From contig CBDDHB010000002.1 in NCBI GenBank assembly GCA_965228165.1, positions 1-64,000 of the forward strand: a stretch of 64,000 bases of DNA, read 5' to 3'. Made by a program: the position numbers and the translations under genes. Within the stretch, counting starts at the first letter, position 1; each line of letters starts with the position of its first letter. Positions 1 through 8,411 of the stretch are shown in pieces. Under the pieces are notes generated by a model. That model was given only the letters and a program-made list of their open reading frames with translations. It did not search any database and was not told where the DNA came from. The DNA comes from Oleispirillum sp965228165 (GTDB lineage Bacteria; Pseudomonadota; Alphaproteobacteria; Rhodospirillales; Rhodospirillaceae).

Positions 1-324
1 CGGCAGCGCGCCATCTTCCAGGAACGTCGCGACCTCGTGGTGCAGCGGCTGGAGACGGTGCCGGGACTGCGGGTGGCTCGTCCCGAGGGTGCCTTCTACG
101 TCTACGTCTCCTGCGCCGAAATGCTCGGACGCGCCACTCCCGCCGGAAAGAAGATCGCCACCGACGGCGACTTCGCCGACTACCTGCTGGACGAGGGCGT
201 GGCGCTGATTCCGGGCGACGCCTTCGGCCTGTCGCCGTTCATCCGGATTTCCTTCGCCCCCGACACCGCGACGTTGGAAGAGGCGTGCCGCCGCATCGCC
301 GCCGCCTGCGCCAAGCTGGCCTGA
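1..324 (+). pseudogene. Mirrored 3' fragment of the class I/II aminotransferase
   Basis: This encodes the last 107 codons of the aminotransferase found complete at 4700-5899 on the other strand. It differs by one visible residue (Pro for Thr, base 259). It begins at the window edge without a start codon. It is part of the outer arm of the inverted repeat and should not be counted as a second gene unless the duplication is proven real. Confidence 0.85.
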
Positions 325-432
325 CGGCGCAAATGAACGGCCTTAATTTGTAGTTTCGTGACACATTTTCTTCGTGATAGATGTTATTTTAATTTAAATA
401 ACGCTTCCGAAGAGTGAAAAGGGTTCCGCAGA

Positions 433-1787
433 ATGATCGATATCGTTCACCCGATGGATGCGCCGCTGTTCAAGGGTCTGACCTCGACCCCTGAAATGCG
501 CGAGATCTTCCAGGCCGACGGCTTCGTCCAGGCCTGGCTGGACGTCGAGGCGGCGCTGGCCGAAGCCCAGGCCGAGGTCGGCATGGTTCCGGTCGAATCG
601 GCGCGGGCGATCCGCGCCAAGGCGGACGTCCGCCTGATCGACATCGAGAAGGTGCGCGCCCATGGCAAGGAAACCGCGCACACCCTGCTGGGAGTGTTGC
701 GCGAATACCGCGCCAACCTGGGCGACCCGCATCAGACGTGGCTGCACTATGGCGCCACCACCCAGGACATCATCGACAGCGCGACGATGTTGACGGTGTC
801 CCGCGCCCATGCCGAGATCGGCCGCCAGCTCGACGCGGTGATCGCGGTGCTGCTGGGGATGATGAACCGCCACCGCGACACCCTGATGGTGGCGCGATCC
901 CACGGCAACCACGCCCTGCCCTTCACCTTCGGCCTCAAGGTCGCGGGTTGGGTGGACGAAATGGACCGCAACCGCGACCGCTGGCGCGAGCTCAAGACGC
1001 GCTGCCTGGTCGGCAATCTGTCCGGCGCGATCGGCACCTTCGCCGCCTGGGGCGACCAGGGGCTGGAGATTCAGGCGCGGGCCTGCCGCATCCTCGGGCT
1101 CGGCGCGCCGCGCACCTGGTGGCACGCGCAGCGCGACCGTCTGGCCGAGTTGCTCAACGCGCTGTCACTGATCGCCGGAACCTCGGCGCGCATCGCCCAG
1201 GAAATCTATGTCTCGTGCATGACCGAGATCGGCGAACTGGCCGAGGCCTATACCCACGGCACCGTCGGCTCCAGCACCATGCCGCACAAGCTGAACCCGA
1301 TCGGCAGCGAATGGGTGCGGGCCCTGGCGGCGATCGTCCAGGGCAACGCCGAGGTGATGGCGCGGCTGATGACGCCGCTGAACGAACGCGACGGCAGCGT
1401 CTGGCGCGCCGAATGGGTCAAGGTGCCGGAAAGCTTCTGCCTCGCCGGGGCGATGCTGGCGCAGTTGCACAAGGTTCTGTCCGGCCTGATCGTCAACGAA
1501 AAGCGGATGCGCTCCAACCTCGACATGCTGAAGGGCGTGCTGCTGTCCGAACGGGTGATGTTCGTGCTGTCGCGGACCATGCCCCTGGGCGACGCCCACG
1601 AGGTGATCCACGATATTTCCCTGCGCGCGCTGGAGGAAGGCAAGCCGATGCTCGACCTGCTGCTGGCCGATCCGCGCGTCGCCTCGACCTGCGACCGCGC
1701 CGAGCTGGAAGAGGCGCTGAAGCCGAAAACTATGCCGGGCTTTCCGCCGCGATCGTCGATATCGTCTCCCGCGAGGTGAAGGGATGA
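433..1787 (+). pseudogene. Mirrored, frameshifted copy of the fumarase-superfamily lyase
   Basis: Identical to the gene at 3236-4591 except for loss of one C near 1723 (AGCC instead of AGCCC). This shifts the frame for the last about 20 residues and gives a false stop at 1779. Restoring the base returns the same 451-residue protein, ending at 1787. The break is in a homopolymer and absent from the inner copy, so it is probably a sequencing error. Confidence 0.85.
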
Positions 1788-2332
1788 CCGCGACCGCGCC
1801 CTGGCTTTCGCTCCTCGCGGAGTGGTGCGCGTCGCTGGACGGCGCGGCCCTGTCCGCGCCGGTGCGGGATCGGGTGCGGGATGCGGCGATCGACTGGTGG
1901 GGGGCGCTCGCGGCGGGCGTCGTCCACCCCCTCTCCGCCCGCTACCGGGCCGCCCTTTTGCGCGACGGCGCGGGCGAGGCCTCGGTCGCGGGCGATCCGT
2001 CGCGCCGCCCCATCGTCGCGGCGGCGGCGTTCAACGCCGCGGCGTCGCACATCGCCGAAGTGGATGACGGCCACCGCCTGGCGATCATGCACCCCGGCGT
2101 CACGGTGATGCCGGTGGCGCTGGCCCTGGCCGAAACTCTCGACCCTCTCCGCCGCCGATCTGCGCGCCGCGATCGTCGCCGGATACGAAGTCGGGTTGCG
2201 CGTCGGCGCCCTGCTGGGCAAGGCGCACTACGCGGTATGCCACGTCACCGCCACCGCCGGATGCTTCGCCGCCGCCGCCGCCAGCCCGCGCGCTGGGGTT
2301 GTCGGCGGAAGCCACCTTGCATGCCCTCGGCC
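1784..2332 (+). pseudogene. Mirrored, frameshifted 5' part of the MmgE/PrpD gene
   Basis: Begins MTATAPWLSLLAEW as in the inner copy. An extra C in 2143-2145 shifts the frame after LAETLD, and another extra C in 2285-2287 shifts it again. Homology to the inner copy stops at 2332, where the sequence turns into the loop. Same artefact as the rest of the outer arm. Confidence 0.85.
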
Positions 2333-2692
2333 CCTTGACCCGCACCGCGACGATCTCCGCCGGGGAAATCGGGGTGACGGACAGGATATCGCGCACCGCG
2401 TCCAGGCTGCTGTGCATCTGTCCGCAGGACGGCCAGCTTTTGATCGTCACCGTCTGGATCTGCAAGGGGGGGGGCGGAGGGAACCGCGAGGATCGCCGGT
2501 CCGCGTCGAGTCGGAAGGTGGTCAGCAATCCTCGCGGCCATTCGAGGACCCGTGTCGCCCCGGGGATCCCCGATTCCGCCAGAAACGCGGCGTCCAGGCC
2601 GTTGCGGACGGCGGTGGCGGCGTGGAACGCCTTGGCGGTTTCCGTCCCGTCGTCGAGGAACTGCCACAGCCCCGCCGCCTGGGTTCCGGCGT
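2333..2692. other. Loop of the inverted repeat
   Basis: These 360 bases separate the arms and have no second copy in the window. On the minus strand they continue the MmgE/PrpD reading frame, including a family-like segment KSWPSCGQMHSSLDA. The frame then runs into the mirrored arm at about 2333 and becomes nonsense, so the downstream part of this gene and whatever follows it on the chromosome are missing. Confidence 0.8.
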
Positions 2693-3239
2693 GGCCGAAG
2701 GCATGCAAGGTGGCTTCCGCCGACAACCCCAGCGCGCGGCTGGCGGCGGCGGCGGCGAAGCATCCGGCGGTGGCGGTGACGTGGCATACCGCGTAGTGCG
2801 CCTTGCCCAGCAGGGCGCCGACGCGCAACCCGACTTCGTATCCGGCGACGATCGCGGCGCGCAGATCGGCGGCGGAGAGGTCGAGAGTTTCGGCCAGGGC
2901 CAGCGCCACCGGCATCACCGTGACGCCGGGGTGCATGATCGCCAGGCGGTGGCCGTCATCCACTTCGGCGATGTGCGACGCCGCGGCGTTGAACGCCGCC
3001 GCCGCGACGATGGGGCGGCGCGACGGATCGCCCGCGACCGAGGCCTCGCCCGCGCCGTCGCGCAAAAGGGCGGCCCGGTAGCGGGCGGAGAGGGGGTGGA
3101 CGACGCCCGCCGCGAGCGCCCCCCACCAGTCGATCGCCGCATCCCGCACCCGATCCCGCACCGGCGCGGACAGGGCCGCGCCGTCCAGCGACGCGCACCA
3201 CTCCGCGAGGAGCGAAAGCCAGGGCGCGGTCGCGGTCAT
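2333..3239 (-). CDS. MmgE/PrpD family protein, 3' end missing
   Basis: The MmgE/PrpD family includes 2-methylcitrate dehydratase, cis-aconitate decarboxylase and iminodisuccinate epimerase, all acting on small di- or tricarboxylates in the cytoplasm. About 302 residues are present, with family-like blocks DDGHRLAIMHPG (early), LRAAIVAGYEVGLRVG and KSWPSCGQMHSSLDA. Members are usually about 450 residues, so roughly a third is lost at the inverted-repeat junction near 2333. The start ATG overlaps the lyase stop (ATGA), implying translational coupling. The pairing with a C-N/C-O lyase and an aspartate-type aminotransferase suggests catabolism of an amino-dicarboxylate. The exact substrate cannot be read from sequence. 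Confidence 0.8.
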
Positions 3240-4591
3240 CCCTTCACCTCGCGGGAGACGATATCGACGATCGCGGCGGAAAGCCCGGCATAGTTTTCGG
3301 GCTTCAGCGCCTCTTCCAGCTCGGCGCGGTCGCAGGTCGAGGCGACGCGCGGATCGGCCAGCAGCAGGTCGAGCATCGGCTTGCCTTCCTCCAGCGCGCG
3401 CAGGGAAATATCGTGGATCACCTCGTGGGCGTCGCCCAGGGGCATGGTCCGCGACAGCACGAACATCACCCGTTCGGACAGCAGCACGCCCTTCAGCATG
3501 TCGAGGTTGGAGCGCATCCGCTTTTCGTTGACGATCAGGCCGGACAGAACCTTGTGCAACTGCGCCAGCATCGCCCCGGCGAGGCAGAAGCTTTCCGGCA
3601 CCTTGACCCATTCGGCGCGCCAGACGCTGCCGTCGCGTTCGTTCAGCGGCGTCATCAGCCGCGCCATCACCTCGGCGTTGCCCTGGACGATCGCCGCCAG
3701 GGCCCGCACCCATTCGCTGCCGATCGGGTTCAGCTTGTGCGGCATGGTGCTGGAGCCGACGGTGCCGTGGGTATAGGCCTCGGCCAGTTCGCCGATCTCG
3801 GTCATGCACGAGACATAGATTTCCTGGGCGATGCGCGCCGAGGTTCCGGCGATCAGTGACAGCGCGTTGAGCAACTCGGCCAGACGGTCGCGCTGCGCGT
3901 GCCACCAGGTGCGCGGCGCGCCGAGCCCGAGGATGCGGCAGGCCCGCGCCTGAATCTCCAGCCCCTGGTCGCCCCAGGCGGCGAAGGTGCCGATCGCGCC
4001 GGACAGATTGCCGACCAGGCAGCGCGTCTTGAGCTCGCGCCAGCGGTCGCGGTTGCGGTCCATTTCGTCCACCCAACCCGCGACCTTGAGGCCGAAGGTG
4101 AAGGGCAGGGCGTGGTTGCCGTGGGATCGCGCCACCATCAGGGTGTCGCGGTGGCGGTTCATCATCCCCAGCAGCACCGCGATCACCGCGTCGAGCTGGC
4201 GGCCGATCTCGGCATGGGCGCGGGACACCGTCAACATCGTCGCGCTGTCGATGATGTCCTGGGTGGTGGCGCCATAGTGCAGCCACGTCTGATGCGGGTC
4301 GCCCAGGTTGGCGCGGTATTCGCGCAACACTCCCAGCAGGGTGTGCGCGGTTTCCTTGCCATGGGCGCGCACCTTCTCGATGTCGATCAGGCGGACGTCC
4401 GCCTTGGCGCGGATCGCCCGCGCCGATTCGACCGGAACCATGCCGACCTCGGCCTGGGCTTCGGCCAGCGCCGCCTCGACGTCCAGCCAGGCCTGGACGA
4501 AGCCGTCGGCCTGGAAGATCTCGCGCATTTCAGGGGTCGAGGTCAGACCCTTGAACAGCGGCGCATCCATCGGGTGAACGATATCGATCAT
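3236..4591 (-). CDS. Fumarase/aspartase superfamily lyase (PcaB/adenylosuccinate lyase-like)
   Basis: A 451-residue cytoplasmic lyase of the fumarase/argininosuccinate lyase superfamily, which cleaves C-N or C-O bonds to release fumarate, or cycloisomerises muconates. The superfamily signature GSSTMPHKLNP is intact, and HYGATTQD near residue 100 matches the PcaB/adenylosuccinate-lyase type of active-site loop. It follows the aminotransferase after a 108-base gap containing its own AT-rich dyad, and overlaps the MmgE/PrpD gene by 4 bases. No purine or protocatechuate genes are nearby, so purB or pcaB is not assigned. A lyase for an aspartate adduct fits the context better. A mirrored broken copy lies at 433-1787. 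Confidence 0.85.
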   Translation of the reverse strand: MIDIVHPMDAPLFKGLTSTPEMREIFQADGFVQAWLDVEAALAEAQAEVGMVPVESARAIRAKADVRLIDIEKVRAHGKETAHTLLGVLREYRANLGDPHQTWLHYGATTQDIIDSATMLTVSRAHAEIGRQLDAVIAVLLGMMNRHRDTLMVARSHGNHALPFTFGLKVAGWVDEMDRNRDRWRELKTRCLVGNLSGAIGTFAAWGDQGLEIQARACRILGLGAPRTWWHAQRDRLAELLNALSLIAGTSARIAQEIYVSCMTEIGELAEAYTHGTVGSSTMPHKLNPIGSEWVRALAAIVQGNAEVMARLMTPLNERDGSVWRAEWVKVPESFCLAGAMLAQLHKVLSGLIVNEKRMRSNLDMLKGVLLSERVMFVLSRTMPLGDAHEVIHDISLRALEEGKPMLDLLLADPRVASTCDRAELEEALKPENYAGLSAAIVDIVSREVKG

Positions 4592-4621
4592 TCTGCGGAA
4601 CCCTTTTCACTCTTCGGAAGC

Positions 4622-4653
4622 GTTATTTAAATTAAAATAACATCTATCACGAA
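4622..4653 (-). promoter_or_regulatory. Candidate operator/promoter of the lyase gene
   Basis: The 108-base gap upstream of the lyase is AT-rich in a GC-rich genome. It holds a perfect 7-bp dyad, GTTATTT-N6-AAATAAC (4622-4641). Next to it, at 4644-4653 on the minus strand, is TTCGTGATAG, the same ten bases found in the dyad between the aminotransferase and the LysR gene (6012-6021). Shared words suggest that both promoters answer to the same LysR protein. A mirrored copy sits near 371-402. Confidence 0.5.
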
Positions 4654-4699
4654 GAAAATGTGTCACGAAACTACAAATTAAGGCCGTTCATTTGCGCCG

Positions 4700-5899
4700 T
4701 CAGGCCAGCTTGGCGCAGGCGGCGGCGATGCGGCGGCACGCCTCTTCCAACGTCGCGGTGTCGGTGGCGAAGGAAATCCGGATGAACGGCGACAGGCCGA
4801 AGGCGTCGCCCGGAATCAGCGCCACGCCCTCGTCCAGCAGGTAGTCGGCGAAGTCGCCGTCGGTGGCGATCTTCTTTCCGGCGGGAGTGGCGCGTCCGAG
4901 CATTTCGGCGCAGGAGACGTAGACGTAGAAGGCACCCTCGGGACGAGCCACCCGCAGTCCCGGCACCGTCTCCAGCCGCTGCACCACGAGGTCGCGACGT
5001 TCCTGGAAGATGGCGCGCTGCCGCGCGGCGAAGGCCATGTCGCCGTCGAGAGCGGCGACCCCCGCCCATTGCGACACCTGGCAGGCGCCGCTGGTGGATT
5101 GGGACTGGTACTTGGTCATGTTCTTGATCAGCAGCAGCGGCCCCGCGCCGTAGCCGAGGCGCCAGCCGGTCATGCTGAAGGTCTTCGAGAAGCCGTTGAC
5201 CACCAGGGTGCGGTCCTTGAGGTCCGGCGCGACGTCGAGGATCGATTGGAACGTCCGGCCGTCGTAGATCAGGTGTTCGTAGATGTCGTCGGAGAGAATC
5301 CACACCTGCGGATGGGCGCGCAGGACGTCGGCGATCCGTTCCAGGCGGGCGGTGTCGAGAACCGCCCCCGAGGGATTGTTGGGGTTGTTGAGGATCAGCC
5401 ACTTGGTGCGCGGCGTGATCGCCTTTTCCAGGCGCGCCGGGTCGAGGCGGAAGCCGTCTTCCGGCGCGGTCTCGACGACCACCGGCACGCCCTTGCACAG
5501 GGCGGTTTCCTCGACGTAGCAACCGAAATAGGGGGCGGGCACGATCACCTCGTCGCCGGGGTCGAGGGTCACCGCCAGGGCGTTGAAGATCACCTGCTTC
5601 GCGCCCGCGCCCGCGATCACCTGTTCGGGGGTATAGTCCAGGCGGTTTTCGCGCTTCAGCTTGCGGCAGATCGCCTGGCGCAGCGGCTGGATGCCGGGAA
5701 TCGGCGGGTACTTGGTCTTGCCTTCGACGATGGCGCGGATGCCCGCCAGTTGCACATGCTCGGGGGTGGGGAAGTCGGGCTCCCCGGCGGACAGGCTGAT
5801 GACGTCCTTGCCCTGCTGCCGCAGTTCGGTCGCCCGCGCCGAAACCACCGACGCGGCGGATTGCTTGATGCAGCTCATGTGTTCCGCGATCATCGACAT
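4700..5899 (-). CDS. Class I/II PLP aminotransferase, aspartate aminotransferase-like
   Basis: A 399-residue cytoplasmic PLP-dependent aminotransferase of the I-gamma type found in many alphaproteobacteria (aspartate or aspartate/prephenate aminotransferases). Visible blocks are SLSAGEPDFPTP near the N-terminus, NNPNNPSG, SDDIYEHLIYDG and the PLP-lysine block SKTFSMTGWRLGYG. The ATG at 5899 is chosen over an upstream in-frame ATG at 5959 because GGGAG precedes it at good spacing and family proteins begin here. It heads the operon with the lyase and MmgE/PrpD genes and is divergent from the LysR gene. Its last 107 codons are mirrored at 1-324. Substrate specificity is inferred only. Confidence 0.88.
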   Translation of the reverse strand: MSMIAEHMSCIKQSAASVVSARATELRQQGKDVISLSAGEPDFPTPEHVQLAGIRAIVEGKTKYPPIPGIQPLRQAICRKLKRENRLDYTPEQVIAGAGAKQVIFNALAVTLDPGDEVIVPAPYFGCYVEETALCKGVPVVVETAPEDGFRLDPARLEKAITPRTKWLILNNPNNPSGAVLDTARLERIADVLRAHPQVWILSDDIYEHLIYDGRTFQSILDVAPDLKDRTLVVNGFSKTFSMTGWRLGYGAGPLLLIKNMTKYQSQSTSGACQVSQWAGVAALDGDMAFAARQRAIFQERRDLVVQRLETVPGLRVARPEGAFYVYVSCAEMLGRATPAGKKIATDGDFADYLLDEGVALIPGDAFGLSPFIRISFATDTATLEEACRRIAAACAKLA

Positions 5900-6010
5900 T
5901 GCCTTGCTCCCGTGATCTTCAACCGTTGACCGCCCCTGGCGGCGCCGGAATATGCACAAACTTTGGGCCTGACTTGGCGCAAGCCTAAAATTTAGTATGA
6001 CGGGAATTAG

Positions 6011-6058
6011 AATTCGTGATAGCGAATTTATCTTATTATCTATATTAGATATCCTAAT
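6011..6058. promoter_or_regulatory. Two dyads in the LysR/aminotransferase divergent promoter
   Basis: The 173-base divergent intergenic region has an AT-rich core. Dyad 1 is AATTCG-N6-CGAATT (6011-6028), which contains the LysR-type T-N11-A pattern. Dyad 2 is ATTAG-N5-CTAAT (6044-6058). Their centres are about 31 bases apart, three helical turns, the usual arrangement of the recognition and activation sites of LysR regulators. They lie just upstream of the LysR start at 6073. Binding is an inference. Confidence 0.55.
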
Positions 6059-6072
6059 GGACGGGGATCGGC

Positions 6073-6960
6073 ATGGACTTGCGGAAGCTTGCGACCCTGG
6101 TCGCGGTGGCGGAATACGGCTCGTTCTCCCGCGCCGCCCAGGCGGTGAATCTGACCCAGTCGGCGGTCAGCCAGCAGATGGGCGACCTGGAAAACCAGTT
6201 GCGCCTGGCTCTGTTCGACCGCTCCTGCCGTCCGCCCCGGCTGACCCGCGTCGGCCGTTCCTATGTCGAGACGGCGCGGGCGATTCTGGCGTCCCATGCC
6301 CTGTTCCTCGAACGCCACAGCCGGGTCGAGGCGAGCGGCAACCTGACCATCGGCGCGGTGCGCAGCGCCCTTTCGGCGGGGCTGCCCGAAGCTTTGCACG
6401 CCCTTAAGGTCAGCCATCCGCGCCTGTCTCTGCGGTTGGTCGGCAGCGGTCGGCTGACCACCGAACTGATGCAAGAGGTCCGCGCCGGGCGTCTCGACGC
6501 GGCGCTGGTGGTCGGTCCGCCGGACGAGGACCGGGATCTGTCGTGGAAGTCCTATGCGGTGGAACGATTCTATGTGATCGCCCCCCATGGGACGCCCGGT
6601 CTGACCGACGACGAGGTGCTGTCGTCGGTGCCCTATCTGCGATTCGTGCCGATTCTGCCCGGCGAGCGGGAGATCGACGCGGCATTGGCGCGAAAAGGGT
6701 TGCGGCTGGTTCCGGAAATGGAGCTGGACACCTTCGAGGCGATCGTTCTGATGGTCGGCGCCGGGCTCGGCGCCGGGATCGTTCCCGGCCTTTACGTGCC
6801 GCGCGCGCGGGTCCAGGACATGCGGGTGCTGCCGTTCGGCGACCGCACCCTGACCCGCGAGTTGGGGATCGTCACCCGCCGTCAGGAAAAGAGGAACGAA
6901 CTGATCGAGCTTCTTCACCAGACCCTGGCGCGGGTCCGCCTCAGCAAGACGGACGACTAG
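6073..6960 (+). CDS. LysR family transcriptional regulator
   Basis: A 295-residue LysR-type regulator. The N-terminal winged helix-turn-helix is clear (GSFSRAAQAVNLTQSAVSQQ, about residues 17-36), followed by a LysR substrate-binding domain from about residue 90. It is transcribed away from the aminotransferase-lyase-MmgE/PrpD operon, the standard layout for a regulator controlling the neighbouring catabolic operon and itself through the shared intergenic dyads. Its effector is probably a substrate or intermediate of that pathway. Its 3' end overlaps the convergent Mpl gene by 20 bases. Confidence 0.9.
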   Translation: MDLRKLATLVAVAEYGSFSRAAQAVNLTQSAVSQQMGDLENQLRLALFDRSCRPPRLTRVGRSYVETARAILASHALFLERHSRVEASGNLTIGAVRSALSAGLPEALHALKVSHPRLSLRLVGSGRLTTELMQEVRAGRLDAALVVGPPDEDRDLSWKSYAVERFYVIAPHGTPGLTDDEVLSSVPYLRFVPILPGEREIDAALARKGLRLVPEMELDTFEAIVLMVGAGLGAGIVPGLYVPRARVQDMRVLPFGDRTLTRELGIVTRRQEKRNELIELLHQTLARVRLSKTDD

Positions 6961-8359
6961 AAATGGACAGCCGGGACAGGATGCTTTTGGCGAAGTCCGA
7001 CAGGGTGTCGTCCCGCGCGCCCATCACCACGATGCGGTCGCCGGGGCGGGCGAGGGACAGGATGTGTTCGCCGCAGGCCGGGCGGTTGGGGAAGAATCGG
7101 GCTTGCCGTCCGCGCGTCGCGATGCCCTCGACGATGTCGTTGCCGGTGACGTCGCGCCGCACCGTGCCGCCGAAATAGACCGGATCGGGCATCGCCAGCA
7201 CGTCCTCGGGGGCGAGATGCGTGGCGAAGACCTCGATGAATCCGTCGCGCATCAGCCGCAGGGGGCCGAATCCGTGCGGCTGGAACAGGATCAGCAGACG
7301 GCCGGGGAACTCGTGCAGGGTGGAGAGCGTCGCGGCGATCTTGTCCGGGTTGTGGGCGAAGTCGTCGATCACCGTGACGCCGCCCGCTTCGCCCACGGTT
7401 TCCAGGCGGCGGCGGATGCCGCCGAAGCCGGACAGGGCGGAGGCCGCCGCGTCCAGGGCGATGCCGCAGGCCTTCGCGGCGGCCAGGGCGGCCAGGGCGT
7501 TGGCGACGTTGTGGCGGCCCGGCACCCGCAGGGAGACGGCGGCCTGCGCGTCGCCCGCGTCGCGAACGGCGAAGCGAATGCCGTCGGGGGCGGGCCGGAT
7601 GTCGGTGGCCAGCAGGTCGGCGGCGGGATCGCGCAACGAATAGGTCAATCGCCGCGCCGCCGGAATGTCGGCGGCGATGCGGGCGGTTTCGTCGTTGTCG
7701 AGGTTGATCGCCGCGACCTCGGCCTTGGCGACGAAATCGCGGAACAGCCCGCGCAACTCGTCCAACGATTTGTGATCCAGAGCGACGTTGTTGAGGACGG
7801 CGACGCGCGGCGCGTAATGGGCGATCGAGCCGTCGCTTTCGTCCACTTCGGCGACGAACGGGTCGTCGTCGCCGACCAGGGCGCTGGCGAAGGGCATTTC
7901 GGGGGTGACGAAGTCGCGCATCACCGCGCCGTTGATCACCGTCGGACGCAACCCCGCCCGGTGCAGCAGCCAGGCGATCATGCCGGTGGTGGTGGATTTG
8001 CCGCTGGTTCCGGCGACGCCGACCGAACGCGGCGCGGCGTTGAACAGTTCGGCCAGCAGTTCGGCGCGGGTCATCATCGCCGCGCCCGCCCGGCGCGCCG
8101 CCTGGACGTCGGGGATGGTTTCCTCCACCGCCGTCGAGGTGACGAAGACGGTGTCCCGTCCGTCGATTCCGCTGCCGTCCTGGGGAAACAGGGCGATGCC
8201 GCGGGAGCGCAGGAAGGCGAACTTTTCCGCCAGCAGGCCCTGGTCGAGGGCGCGATCCGACCCGGCGACGGCATGGCCGCGCCGCCGGACGATCAGCGCC
8301 AGGGGCAGCATGCCGCTGCCGCCGATGCCGCAGAAAAAATAGTGTCTGTCGCCGTGCAT
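6941..8359 (-). CDS. mpl: Mur ligase family protein, Mpl (muropeptide ligase)-like
   Basis: A 472-residue ATP-dependent amide ligase of the MurC/Mpl type. The N-terminal nucleotide-binding motif FFCGIGGSGM, the P-loop GTSGKSTTT (from residue 117) and the DDFAHNP motif of the C-terminal half are visible. Mpl joins the recycled tripeptide L-Ala-D-Glu-mDAP to UDP-MurNAc. MurC adds L-Ala and would normally sit in the division/cell-wall cluster, which is absent here. The divergent neighbour is an LD-carboxypeptidase, which makes the tripeptide Mpl uses, so Mpl is the better call. The two starts are about 52 bases apart. Confidence 0.72.
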   Translation of the reverse strand: MHGDRHYFFCGIGGSGMLPLALIVRRRGHAVAGSDRALDQGLLAEKFAFLRSRGIALFPQDGSGIDGRDTVFVTSTAVEETIPDVQAARRAGAAMMTRAELLAELFNAAPRSVGVAGTSGKSTTTGMIAWLLHRAGLRPTVINGAVMRDFVTPEMPFASALVGDDDPFVAEVDESDGSIAHYAPRVAVLNNVALDHKSLDELRGLFRDFVAKAEVAAINLDNDETARIAADIPAARRLTYSLRDPAADLLATDIRPAPDGIRFAVRDAGDAQAAVSLRVPGRHNVANALAALAAAKACGIALDAAASALSGFGGIRRRLETVGEAGGVTVIDDFAHNPDKIAATLSTLHEFPGRLLILFQPHGFGPLRLMRDGFIEVFATHLAPEDVLAMPDPVYFGGTVRRDVTGNDIVEGIATRGRQARFFPNRPACGEHILSLARPGDRIVVMGARDDTLSDFAKSILSRLSISSRPSC

Positions 8360-8411
8360 GGGCGGAGGCTACAATCCGCACGCCGTCGCGGCAAGCGGGA
8401 AAGGAGGGAAG

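Larger units (their letters stand above)
1..2332 (+). repeat. Outer arm of large inverted repeat (probable artefact)
   Basis: Bases 1-2332 are the reverse complement of 2693-5023. Paired positions sum to 5024 at the left edge, 5023 after a one-base deletion near 1723, 5024 after an insertion in 2143-2145 and 5025 after an insertion in 2285-2287. Substitutions are visible at 259 (C here, A in the other copy) and 2326. I therefore count about two substitutions and three indels over 2.3 kb. All three indels lie in C runs and break reading frames that are open in the inner arm. This asymmetry points to a low-quality foldback read or contig-end misassembly rather than a real duplication. Confidence 0.9.
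2693..5023 (-). repeat. Inner arm of large inverted repeat (likely true copy)
   Basis: This is the mirror image of 1-2332. All genes here are open and continue naturally: the aminotransferase runs on past 5023 to its start at 5899, and the MmgE/PrpD frame continues through the loop. Identity with the outer arm ends at about 2693 on this side and 2332 on the other, after a short GGCC stretch. Because reading frames are intact only in this copy, I treat it as the genuine genomic sequence. Confidence 0.9.

Noticed and set aside
433..4591. Two functional copies of the lyase and MmgE/PrpD genes in inverted orientation
   Set aside because: The outer copy has three homopolymer indels and the repeat starts at the window edge, so an artefact is far more likely than a paralogous pair.
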